Source of the DNA: a virus
Virus record (IMG/VR): IMGVR_UViG_3300010354_012181
Location: 1-64,000 of that record
DNA: 64,000 nt
Reading direction: 5' to 3' (one strand)
Made by a program: the position numbers and the translations under genes. Shown here piece by piece: positions 55,309 to 64,000 of the stretch; the first letter of the stretch is position 1; each line of letters begins with the position of its first letter. The notes under the pieces are model-generated. The model did no database searches and was not told where the DNA came from. It saw only the letters and a program-made list of their open reading frames with translations.

Positions 55309-55701
55309 ATGGCATACTCAGAGAAAGTGATCGATCACTACGAAAACCCTCGTAATGTAGGTAGTTTCTCTAAGGATGATCCCGAGGTAGGCACCGGCAT
55401 GGTCGGTGCGCCTGCCTGCGGGGATGTTATGAAACTACAGATAAAGGTAGATGATGCTACAGGTATTATTACAGACGCTAAATTTAAAACTTATGGCTGC
55501 GGTTCGGCGATCGCAAGCTCCAGTCTCGTCACAGAATGGGTTAAAGGTCGTACCCTTGACGAAGCCGCCACCATCCGGAACACAGAAATCGCAGAAGAAT
55601 TAGCACTTCCGCCAGTAAAGATTCACTGTTCAATTCTTGCAGAAGATGCTATAAAAGCAGCTATAACTGATTATAAAAATAAACATGATCTTTCTAACTG
55701 A
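55309..55701 (+). CDS. iscU: IscU-type iron-sulfur cluster scaffold
   Basis: A 130-residue scaffold protein with the three cluster-ligand cysteines Cys37 (GAPACGDV), Cys64 (KTYGCGSA) and Cys107 (KIHCSILA), and the LPPVK motif (100-104) recognised by the HscA chaperone. It is full length compared with bacterial IscU. It would assemble Fe-S clusters with host IscS. Overlaps the IscA-type gene by 17 nt. Confidence 0.93.
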   Translation: MAYSEKVIDHYENPRNVGSFSKDDPEVGTGMVGAPACGDVMKLQIKVDDATGIITDAKFKTYGCGSAIASSSLVTEWVKGRTLDEAATIRNTEIAEELALPPVKIHCSILAEDAIKAAITDYKNKHDLSN

Positions 55702-56014
55702 TCTAGCAACCTGCAAAGTAAAGGAAGCAATTAAGAAAAGAGGCAAAGGTTTAGGAATAAAGATAGGAGTTAAAACCACAGGTTGTTCGGGAATGGCCTA
55801 TACATTAGAATACGTAGACACAGAGCAGGGAGTCGAACACTGTATAGAACATCATGAAATAAACGGTTTACGAGTTTATATGGATCCTAAACACAGACCT
55901 TATCTTTACGGTATGACTATGGATTGGGTGAAAAAAGGACTAAACGAAGGTTTTGATTTCATTAATCCCAATGAACGAGATCGTTGCGGTTGCGGAGAGA
56001 GTTTCAGGATTTAG
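55685..56014 (+). CDS. A-type iron-sulfur carrier (IscA/ErpA-like)
   Basis: A 109-residue A-type carrier with Cys34 (TTGCSGMAY), Cys101 and Cys103 (RCGCGESF), the three conserved ligands. It passes clusters from the scaffold to apoproteins. Together with the IscU gene it forms a compact Fe-S module; the island's Rieske protein is a possible client (inference). Confidence 0.92.
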   Translation: MIFLTDLATCKVKEAIKKRGKGLGIKIGVKTTGCSGMAYTLEYVDTEQGVEHCIEHHEINGLRVYMDPKHRPYLYGMTMDWVKKGLNEGFDFINPNERDRCGCGESFRI

Positions 56015-56298
56015 TGTTTTCCTACAGGCCAATCTAAGCTGGCTGGCATATCCCATATTGTTTTACGTTCAGCACCTTTGCGTTGGGCGAATCTTTTGGC
56101 ATCACAGTTCGAACAACAATGAAAATAGTTGTTGCTTAGACGTCTGTGATCGATCTGTTTTAAATCTCTTTCAAAAATTTCATCACAGTTGTCGCATCGA
56201 AACATCGCCACGATTTTTTTCCTAAAGTAATCATGAACAGTGCCTAGTTTACTGATCCTAGTGTATTGATTCTTAACTGTTTTTTTCTTTAAGAACAT
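56011..56298 (-). CDS. zinc-ribbon/HNH-like phage protein
   Basis: A 95-residue basic protein with FRCDNCDEIFERDLKQIDHR and NYFHCCSNCDAKRFAQRKGA: two Cys pairs and a central His, the layout of a treble-clef/HNH-type fold. T4-like phages carry several such small proteins. No clear catalytic HNH triad, so a binding role is also possible. Convergent with the IscA-type gene. Confidence 0.65.
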   Translation of the reverse strand: MFLKKKTVKNQYTRISKLGTVHDYFRKKIVAMFRCDNCDEIFERDLKQIDHRRLSNNYFHCCSNCDAKRFAQRKGAERKTIWDMPASLDWPVGKH

Positions 56299-56330
56299 AA
56301 AGTATTTACATTCGGCTTATAAAATTTATT

Positions 56331-56338
56331 GGTAAATA
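56331..56338 (+). promoter_or_regulatory. T4-late-type GGTAAATA motif
   Basis: GGTAAATA is located 29 nt before the giant fibre gene ATG (56368). Confidence 0.45.
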
Positions 56339-56367
56339 CTAGTTGAAACTATTCACCAGGGTCTATT

Positions 56368-59300
56368 ATGGCAAGAAAAATCATAGATATAGGTGTTGTC
56401 GGTAACGATGGAACCGGCGACAGTATAAGAGATTCGTTCCGCAAAGTCAACGACAACTTCAGAGAACTTTACAGTTCTTTGGGTCTCGGCGAAAGGCTAA
56501 CATTTTTAGGTTTAGATGACACACCTAATTCCTTTGTAGGACAGAATGATCCTGTCTCGGGGAACACACCATTAATTACTATCAACAATACAGAATCGGG
56601 ATTGCAGTTCAAGAGATTAGTTGCAGGAACTGGTATTGCATTAGATTTTACTACAAATGCTAATGAAATATCTATTAGCTCTGAGTTTTCTCAGGTTGTG
56701 GGAGATCCAAGTCCTCAATTAGGCGGCCCTTTAAATGTGTTTAGCGGTAGTATAAGACACGCTATAGGTGGTTTGCCCGATCTAAGTATTCCAAACGAAC
56801 TGCAATTTGCAGTATCAGAATTAAATGCTGCCTATACAGAAGTAAATGATGCTGATAATCCGGACAGATTAGCATCTAACAAAGGCTATGTAGATACCAA
56901 ATTAAGCAAAAGAGGAACTAATGCAGTAGATCCAGCAACTGGCCTAAACGATCCAAGTTTTGGATATATGACTGGCCCTCTAATTCTTTCAAGAGATCCT
57001 GTGCCAGATGATGACGAGGTTTATGATGGTCTCATCGCTGCTACCAAAAGATATGTAGATAATTCTGCTTTTGGTAGCGTTGTTAATTTATATGTAGCCA
57101 CTAGCGGTATTGACGAAAGACCGGGAATATCAAAAGAATATCAAGGTCGTGCATTGGCCTATGCCTATAGGAGTTTAGAGGCAGCCTGTAAGAGAGCAGA
57201 AGAAATTATGCTCGAATCTAGATTAGAGATTGGACCTTATAAGAAAGTTTTGACTTACAATAACGGTCAAAACCAGTGTACTCTTGATGATATAACCGAT
57301 GCTCCTAGTTCCGGCGCCGGATTCAGTGGTCAGGTTTTAATGAGTGTAGATTCTATAACCATAGTTTCTCCTGGAGTAAACTATTATCCAGGAGAAATTC
57401 TTACAGTAGCCGGCGGTACATTTATTGAGCCTGCCAGATATGAAATTTTAACAACAACTACTACTCCGGGTGCAGTAGTAACAGTGAGACAATTAAGTTC
57501 GGGAGTTTATACTACTCTTCCGGGGTCTTCTAGTGTTGACACCACAAGTGATAGTGCTATTCCTCATTTGACCGAGGCAGAACGTGTGCAATTTGATGTC
57601 ACATATAAAGTAAACAATGTACAAGTACTTGCCGGAGGTAGCAATTATGGACTGGTATCTGTTCGTATTACAGGTGGCGGTGGTAGTGGTGCATTTGGCA
57701 CTGCAGATGTTGTTGGAGGTTCAGTAGTAAGTGTTACTATCACTGATCAAGGAACAGGATTTACATCTTTACCTGTGTGTCAGGTCAGTCTTCCAAGATT
57801 TTTGATAGAAACTGGGGGACAAAGAACAGACTTTACAGGCGACGTATTAACCTCAACGCCCGAAGCAATAAGAAGCCGCGATTTAAGAGAAGGTTTATAT
57901 TTACGAGGTGAAACGTCCGGGGCATTGGCACAAATACTAGCACATAGTGGGGAATTGGATAGTTCAGGTAGAGAAATATTTGATGTAGATATTAAATACG
58001 GATCTTTTCAAACTGGCGAAGTTATCTCGTACGGTGATGTATCTAAACAGACTCAGATCACCATATTAGTTGAAAGTGGTGTATACGAAGAGAACTTACC
58101 TCTAAGAGTTCCACAAAACACATCTATCGTCGGTGATGAATTTAGAAGATGTATCATCAGACCAAAACCAGGTATCAGTTCTAGTCCATGGGCCTTCCTA
58201 AATTTTAGACGAGATTTAACTATCGGTGAGGTGGACAACGATCAAATAACACTAACAGATAGGTTGTTTGGATGGCATTATCTAACAGACTCAGCCGATC
58301 CAGTCTATCCATTAGTTAATAACAAAGGTTTTTATAGATCTGCAGCGATCTTATTAGAACTGAACCGATCATTTATACAAAAAGAAGTTATTGGCTGGAT
58401 TGAATATCAGATAGACAATAATATTTCTCCGTTTGTAGGGGCCTTTGATTATGATAGAACCATTTGTGAAAGAGATGTAGGTCTTATAATTGATGCCATG
58501 GTATTTGATTTGAAATATGGAGGCTCTAATAGAACAGTTTCTGCTGCATTAAAATACTATGGACAGGCCACAGAATACGGAGATCCATCTGTGGCTATTG
58601 GCGTACAATTAGACGAAACCAAGGCTGCAATTAGAAGATTAGGTGTCCTTGCTCAAGCGGTAATTAGAAATGTTGAATTCACAGAGTTGTATCAAGAAAT
58701 ATTTCCACAGATTATCGACGGTGCTTATATAGCAGAAACGGGATCTGGTGGCACATCATTTAACATTTCTGCAGTAACTTTAACCGACCCTGTAGTAATA
58801 ACTACATCTACACCACATGGGTTGGTTAACGGTGACACTGTTATCATCGATGATATAACAGGAACTACAGAAATAAATGGTAACGATTATTATGTTTCAG
58901 TTGTATCCCCAACTGCATTCTCTTTGTTTAACGACTCTTTATTAACTGATCCAGTCGACGGCACTGATTTTACTGCCTATATCAGCGGAGGATCTGCATA
59001 TAATAATGGAGGTGTTGTTGGAGCATTAACCAACGTTATACTTGATATAATAGATGAATCTGGTCCTGGTCTAGGCAGCGTTAATACTCCTAAAAATAAT
59101 GACCAAATGGATGTGTTCTTGTGCAACGATGCTGTAAGATTCCAAGCTATCACTTGCCAAGGACATGGCGGATTCTTTATGGTGCTTGACCCCGAAGGTC
59201 AGATTCTTGCCAAATCACCATACGCACAAGAATGCGCATCATTTTCAAAGAGTACCGGCAGACAAACATTTGCTGGTGGACAATATGTAGATGGTTTTGC

Positions 59301-62300
59301 AGGAAATATTAAATTTGAATTATTAGGAAGAAGAGAATTAAATGTTTCTGCTATGATCAGTGGAAGAAGTTATACTATAAAAACCGTAGGTACAACAGTT
59401 TTTACAGCGTTAGGATCTAGTGATAATAACATAGGTACGGTCTTCACTTATAATGGAGTTGTGGCTGCGGGCACAGGAACTGTTGAAGATAACAGTTTTC
59501 TATATGTAGGCGGACTGAATAGATTTCCACAACTGCCTGCCTCATTTATCGTATCGGATACTGTTTATAGAATAAACTACGTTAGAGATTTTACATTTAA
59601 TACAGCAGGGTCTACCGCGTCATTTGTTCTAGATGAAGCTACTCCTTGGACTGATCCACGATTTGAATACAACGATGATATCTGTTACAGAGACGTTGGT
59701 TTGATCATAGACGGTCTAGGCTACGATATAGTTTTAGGTACAAACTATAACGCTAGAAAAGCCGGTCTTACTTATAGACAAGCCAATGCCAGTGTGGTTA
59801 TCGACACACAGTTAGATTTAACTGCTAGGGCTATTTCATATGCTCATGATCTGGCTATTCTTGCACTAGAATTATATCCATCTGCACAATCTGTAGCAGA
59901 AAGCAGTCAATTGACATTGGATAATATTGTAAGGAATGGTGTTACTTTCGCACCTAGTTTATCATTTACCAACCCTCCTGGATTGGCATCAAATAAGATA
60001 AATGCAAAAAATCTTTTACAGGCAAATATTAATTACATAGCCGACGAAACAGTGGGCTGGATAGCCGCGCAGATAGCAGGTAGTATAGCACCGTTTACTC
60101 CTGCATTTACCTACGACAGCAACAAATGTTCTAGAGATGTCAAGTATATCATGGAAGCATTGATTTATGATGTTATCTATGGTGGTAATAGCCAAACGAG
60201 AGATGCAGGTATTAGGTATTATAATGGTGTAGGCGATGCTATCACTTTGCAAATTCCTGCAGGGCAAGTAACCGAAACAGCAGCAGCATTAGATTATGCC
60301 AAATATCTAGCCAAACAGGTAATTTTAGATCTTCCTCCTGCAGTTTCTTATAGTGCCACTCTAAGAGTATCAGGCGCGGCCAGCGATGTCACGATTCAAA
60401 ATTTAATCGATACTTTGCTCACAGAAACAGTAGACATTGTAACCAACGGAGTATCTGCTGCCGATCCAGAAGTGTTACCCGACTTAAACGCTTACGCATA
60501 CACAACTATATTGAAGAATGCTAGAACAGGTTTATTGAATGAAAAAACAGATATTCAAGATTCTACTATAGTATTCATAGATGAAAACGCTAATATATAT
60601 GAAGTTTTAATGCCGGGCAATAGAAGTATGTTGGGCAACGACTTCACACAGATTAACGATTTAGGTTACGGAATAATTGCTACCAATGGCGGTTTGATCG
60701 AAGCAGTTTCTATGTTTACATATTACTGCCACATTTCGTATTATGCAGTAAACGGTGGACAAATCAGGTCAGTGGGAGGATCGAGTGCTCATGGTAATTA
60801 TGCTCTTGTCGCGGAAGGTGCAGATCCTTTAGAAGTACCTACGCCAGTATCGCTTTACTATGACCTAGCACAAGGGGCACAGGTTTATTTTCCCAGCCCA
60901 AGTTATGCTAATGCAGTGAATGGTTTGATTGTTTACATAGACAATTATACCTATGCTCCCTTAGACAGAGGTGAACTCGAAGTAGATCATGGACTAGGGT
61001 CTATCTACAGATATCCTATCGCCACTTCAGAAATTGGTGGAGACTTACCGCCGGGAGTAGCAAAACTAAGTTTGCAAAGTTCTGAAGGAGCAGGAGTTGA
61101 AGGTCTGGCCGCAATCATTCCTGATAATACCTTTGTCACTGTTAGACAAGCTTCTCAGACAGTTCTTACAGGAGATGTTGTTGATGTTGCTGTGAGACCT
61201 TCAACCGGTATGGTTTTGAGAGAATCACCAACTGTTTATCGTATTTTACAGTTTGAAGAATATTTGGATCCTGTTGGTTCAAAAACCTGTACCATAAGCA
61301 TTGCATCACCTTCTGTTATAACTAGAGTAGCACATGGTCTACAGCCAGACTATCAATTTAGTTTAAGCACCACTGGAACATTGCCGACTGGTGTAAATTC
61401 TACCACAGTCTATTATGTTTTAGCCGACGGATTTACTGCAGATAGCTTTAGTTTCTCAACAACCAAACGAGGAACAGCGGTGGCAACATCGGGTAGTCAG
61501 AGTGGCGTTCAAAGTTATTTTGTTGAAGGTTTAGCGAGAACTACTCTGAGAGAAAACTATAACTACGTTGATCTTTCTATTTGGCCTAGCCAGCCTTTCA
61601 AGACCGGTTCGTCAGTATGTACAATTAGCATTGCTTCGCCTGCTGTGATCACATTAGCTAGTCACGGTTTTACTGCTGATACCCCTATAAAATTTGAAAC
61701 CACAGGATCTTTACCGACAGGAATTACAGATGGTGGACATTATTTTGTTAAAACTGTATTGTCTCCCAACACATTTACTATAACTAGAGAAGCAATACCG
61801 GCTGGAGTGGCTGTAGATACCTCTGGTTCACAGAGCGGTGTACACACTGTGGGAATCATAACTGGTAGAGTTGGAGACAGCGATTTTGCCGTTGTTCCTT
61901 TGGGCGGTGATGAAAAAGAACGAGTACTAAATTCTTATATAATATGGAAAGGCCAACAATACACGATTTCTAATTATCAAGACGAATCGACCACAGGACA
62001 ACCATACGCACTTGTAACTTTAAACACACCGTTGCTAGACAATGTTGTTTATTTCACTGCCTTGCCATCTCTAAAGGCTGCTGTGCCCAAAGATGAACCG
62101 GGCACCCTAACAATACGTATCGGTCTTACTCGCGTAACATCTCATGATCTATTAGACATAGGCACAGGATCATATTCTGACACTAACTATCCAAATGAGA
62201 TTTATGGTCCTCCAGTAAACGCTTACAATCCTGGTCAAGAAGTGCAGGAACGTGGAGTAGGTCGTGTTTTCTATGTGACCACAGACCAATTCGGTAATTT

Positions 62301-64000
62301 CTCAGTCGGACCATATTTCAGAGTTGACCAAGGCACAGGTACTGTAACTTTTGCAGCATCGATAGCTCTGTCAAACTTAGATGGTATTGGATTCAAAAGA
62401 GGCGTACCTATTTCTGAATTCTCAACAGATTCTGGAATGTCAGACAATGCCACTGATACCGTGCCTACAGAGAATGCGGTAAGAACTTATCTAGATAGGA
62501 GACTAGGAATATCGCACACAGGTGCTGTGGTTGCAGACACTTCATTAATTCCTGCTATATCTGGAGGCTTTATGAGCCTCGATGGCCAGTTGTCTATGAA
62601 AGGCAATATGGATCTCGATGGTAATAGGATCACAAATGTTGGAGATCCAGTAAGTCCTCAAGATGCGATTAATCTACAAAGCTTAACATTTAATAACTTA
62701 CAAGATGCTGATCTTAACAATGTTAAAGCAGCCGATGTATTGACATTTACAGGTGCTGGAAATATTGTACAGAATTCCACTGTGATAGGAGATATCACTT
62801 TTAACATAGACAGCACTGCCAACACAGTAGATGCTCAGATAGTAGCAGGCTCTATCACTAACACAGATATAAATGCTGCTGCAGGAATCCTACAAAGTAA
62901 GTTAGCCATGGGTTCGGCAGGTACTCGAGTTAACGCAACAGGAATTACTCAGGCAGAAAAAGGATTGGCTAGTTTTGATTCTGCTCAATTCAATGCCACT
63001 GGTGGTTGGATCAGTATTAAAAATAATGGTATAACTTTTGGAAAATTAGAACAGATCGCTACTAAAACCGTAGTTGGTAATTCAAGTTTAGCCACAGCAG
63101 ATCCCGCAGCAGTTTCATTTACCACAGTGGTTAGTGACGGTGGTGCTATTAAAAAATCTCAATATAATAGCGGCACAGGATATCTTAGAAGAACTGGTTT
63201 TACCGCCACCCAGGACACTGATTACACTGTAGTAGACGAATCAAGTACAAATGCAGCCAGCACACTGGTCAAAAGAGATAGCAATGGAGACTTTGGTGCT
63301 AGAAACGTGAGTGTAGAAAGACTGTTAATAGATACTAAGATTGCTATAGACACCACTACAAGTGCCACTGGCGGTTATACACAATATCACGGATTTAATA
63401 GCCAGGTAGGTATATTGATAGGCGATGGATCATTAGCTGGTGATAAAAAATCTTTTTACGATAACGATACTCACACTTTCAGAACTCAAAATGGTTTGAG
63501 CAATGCCCCAGTAACCTGTTCATCAATTACTTTACAGTCGATAACCACAGGGGCAGCATCTACCGCAGGTACAGTCACAGGTACGTGGACTTTGACCACT
63601 GGCAGTAAATGGCAGGCCACTTACGCTGACCTAGCAGAATATTATCAAGGTGACCAAGAATACACAGTAGGCACTGTGCTGGTATTTGGTGGAGACAATG
63701 AGGTTACACAAAGCAATGTTCGAGGAGATCATAGAGTGGCTGGTGTGGTGTCAGAAAATGCTGCTTTCATAATGAACGAGGCTTGTCCAGGCACAAAAGT
63801 TTTGATAGCACTTCAGGGTCGTGTTCCTGTGCGTGTGGTAGGAAAAATAAACAAAGGCGATCTAATAATCACATCAGGAATTCCCGGAGTGGGTATTTCC
63901 TCAAGCGGTAATGCCCGGCCTGGAACTATCCTGGGTAAGGCATTAGCAGACTATGATTCAGATCATATCGGCACTATTGAAGTGGCCGTGGGAAGAGCAT
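56368..64000 (+). CDS. giant virion structural/tail-fibre protein (3' partial)
   Basis: The frame is open from ATG 56368 to the window end, over 2,540 codons. The N-terminus ARKIIDIGVVGNDGTGDSIR and FRKVNDNFRELY is a standard start of fibre-type proteins in cyanomyophage-like phages. Three copies of a module with C-x-RDVG-x-I-x-D...YGGN (58443, 59662 and 60106) and three SP-x-VIT-x-x-HG modules (58766, 61297, 61618) build the shaft. Near the end, YADLAEYYQGDQEYTVGTVL then RVAGVVSEN and IEVAVGRA form the conserved C-terminal domain, so the true end should be close to the window edge. Confidence 0.88.
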   Translation, partial: MARKIIDIGVVGNDGTGDSIRDSFRKVNDNFRELYSSLGLGERLTFLGLDDTPNSFVGQNDPVSGNTPLITINNTESGLQFKRLVAGTGIALDFTTNANEISISSEFSQVVGDPSPQLGGPLNVFSGSIRHAIGGLPDLSIPNELQFAVSELNAAYTEVNDADNPDRLASNKGYVDTKLSKRGTNAVDPATGLNDPSFGYMTGPLILSRDPVPDDDEVYDGLIAATKRYVDNSAFGSVVNLYVATSGIDERPGISKEYQGRALAYAYRSLEAACKRAEEIMLESRLEIGPYKKVLTYNNGQNQCTLDDITDAPSSGAGFSGQVLMSVDSITIVSPGVNYYPGEILTVAGGTFIEPARYEILTTTTTPGAVVTVRQLSSGVYTTLPGSSSVDTTSDSAIPHLTEAERVQFDVTYKVNNVQVLAGGSNYGLVSVRITGGGGSGAFGTADVVGGSVVSVTITDQGTGFTSLPVCQVSLPRFLIETGGQRTDFTGDVLTSTPEAIRSRDLREGLYLRGETSGALAQILAHSGELDSSGREIFDVDIKYGSFQTGEVISYGDVSKQTQITILVESGVYEENLPLRVPQNTSIVGDEFRRCIIRPKPGISSSPWAFLNFRRDLTIGEVDNDQITLTDRLFGWHYLTDSADPVYPLVNNKGFYRSAAILLELNRSFIQKEVIGWIEYQIDNNISPFVGAFDYDRTICERDVGLIIDAMVFDLKYGGSNRTVSAALKYYGQATEYGDPSVAIGVQLDETKAAIRRLGVLAQAVIRNVEFTELYQEIFPQIIDGAYIAETGSGGTSFNISAVTLTDPVVITTSTPHGLVNGDTVIIDDITGTTEINGNDYYVSVVSPTAFSLFNDSLLTDPVDGTDFTAYISGGSAYNNGGVVGALTNVILDIIDESGPGLGSVNTPKNNDQMDVFLCNDAVRFQAITCQGHGGFFMVLDPEGQILAKSPYAQECASFSKSTGRQTFAGGQYVDGFAGNIKFELLGRRELNVSAMISGRSYTIKTVGTTVFTALGSSDNNIGTVFTYNGVVAAGTGTVEDNSFLYVGGLNRFPQLPASFIVSDTVYRINYVRDFTFNTAGSTASFVLDEATPWTDPRFEYNDDICYRDVGLIIDGLGYDIVLGTNYNARKAGLTYRQANASVVIDTQLDLTARAISYAHDLAILALELYPSAQSVAESSQLTLDNIVRNGVTFAPSLSFTNPPGLASNKINAKNLLQANINYIADETVGWIAAQIAGSIAPFTPAFTYDSNKCSRDVKYIMEALIYDVIYGGNSQTRDAGIRYYNGVGDAITLQIPAGQVTETAAALDYAKYLAKQVILDLPPAVSYSATLRVSGAASDVTIQNLIDTLLTETVDIVTNGVSAADPEVLPDLNAYAYTTILKNARTGLLNEKTDIQDSTIVFIDENANIYEVLMPGNRSMLGNDFTQINDLGYGIIATNGGLIEAVSMFTYYCHISYYAVNGGQIRSVGGSSAHGNYALVAEGADPLEVPTPVSLYYDLAQGAQVYFPSPSYANAVNGLIVYIDNYTYAPLDRGELEVDHGLGSIYRYPIATSEIGGDLPPGVAKLSLQSSEGAGVEGLAAIIPDNTFVTVRQASQTVLTGDVVDVAVRPSTGMVLRESPTVYRILQFEEYLDPVGSKTCTISIASPSVITRVAHGLQPDYQFSLSTTGTLPTGVNSTTVYYVLADGFTADSFSFSTTKRGTAVATSGSQSGVQSYFVEGLARTTLRENYNYVDLSIWPSQPFKTGSSVCTISIASPAVITLASHGFTADTPIKFETTGSLPTGITDGGHYFVKTVLSPNTFTITREAIPAGVAVDTSGSQSGVHTVGIITGRVGDSDFAVVPLGGDEKERVLNSYIIWKGQQYTISNYQDESTTGQPYALVTLNTPLLDNVVYFTALPSLKAAVPKDEPGTLTIRIGLTRVTSHDLLDIGTGSYSDTNYPNEIYGPPVNAYNPGQEVQERGVGRVFYVTTDQFGNFSVGPYFRVDQGTGTVTFAASIALSNLDGIGFKRGVPISEFSTDSGMSDNATDTVPTENAVRTYLDRRLGISHTGAVVADTSLIPAISGGFMSLDGQLSMKGNMDLDGNRITNVGDPVSPQDAINLQSLTFNNLQDADLNNVKAADVLTFTGAGNIVQNSTVIGDITFNIDSTANTVDAQIVAGSITNTDINAAAGILQSKLAMGSAGTRVNATGITQAEKGLASFDSAQFNATGGWISIKNNGITFGKLEQIATKTVVGNSSLATADPAAVSFTTVVSDGGAIKKSQYNSGTGYLRRTGFTATQDTDYTVVDESSTNAASTLVKRDSNGDFGARNVSVERLLIDTKIAIDTTTSATGGYTQYHGFNSQVGILIGDGSLAGDKKSFYDNDTHTFRTQNGLSNAPVTCSSITLQSITTGAASTAGTVTGTWTLTTGSKWQATYADLAEYYQGDQEYTVGTVLVFGGDNEVTQSNVRGDHRVAGVVSENAAFIMNEACPGTKVLIALQGRVPVRVVGKINKGDLIITSGIPGVGISSSGNARPGTILGKALADYDSDHIGTIEVAVGRA

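Noticed and set aside
1-64000. Integrated prophage with attachment sites
   Set aside because: No integrase, repressor or att-like direct repeat was seen; the gene set fits a lytic T4-like phage.

Overview
The window reads as part of a large tailed double-stranded DNA phage genome of the T4-like aquatic myovirus type (cyanomyophage/pelagimyophage style). Reasons: dense, overlapping genes; a tRNA cluster; a kit of phage accessory genes (ThyX, ClpP-like protease, UV-damage endonuclease, QueD-like protein, phosphoesterases, IscU/IscA-type proteins, Fe/Mn superoxide dismutase); and three fibre or virion-type proteins, the last of which runs off the right end after more than 2,500 codons. No capsid, terminase or polymerase gene lies in the window, so the family placement is an inference. 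Early-type genes are preceded by near-consensus host sigma70 promoters (TTGACA, 17 bp, TATAAT), so the host is probably a proteobacterium. The two Bug/TctC-type binding proteins hint at a betaproteobacterial host, but weakly.

Layout. 1-4.9 kb: envelope-directed genes (a PA14 plus curlin-repeat protein, a small exported protein, a CHASE2-adenylate cyclase, a D,D-peptidase). 4.9-6.3 kb, minus strand: six tiny, mostly membrane genes resembling a lysis/holin cassette. 6.4-12.8 kb: small early genes, including six tandem related ORFs with overlapping ends, a ClpP-like protease, and a leader-peptide/attenuator-like element. 12.8-20.9 kb: structured RNAs and 26 tRNA genes covering all 20 amino acids and including an initiator-type tRNA, interrupted by AT-rich single genes. 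20.9-25.2 kb: an oxygenase, HExxH peptidase, phosphoesterase, desaturase and a fibre gene with GN(V/I/L)TGN repeats.

25.2-44.6 kb is a strongly AT-rich accessory island of mini-operons on both strands. It holds six PP-loop (asparagine-synthetase/QueC-type) proteins, seven non-heme 2-oxoglutarate oxygenase-like proteins, a Rieske oxygenase, a nitronate-monooxygenase-like TIM barrel, a second desaturase, two GNAT-like proteins, two Bug receptors, an FAD aromatic-type monooxygenase, an extradiol-dioxygenase-like protein and an outer-membrane beta-barrel. This is the most unusual part: it looks like a phage-borne pathway for building or oxidising a small molecule or surface group. The product cannot be read from the sequence.

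44.6-64 kb returns to T4-like accessory and structural genes: a tRNA-like RNA, an Hc1-histone-like protein, methyltransferase, ThyX, hypothetical phage genes, a structural protein, DUF115-like and glycosyltransferase genes, QueD-like protein, UvdE, an EF-hand membrane protein, SOD, IscU/IscA, and the giant fibre. AAATA-type T4 late promoter motifs precede several structural genes, whereas the sigma70 promoters precede the small early genes and RNAs.
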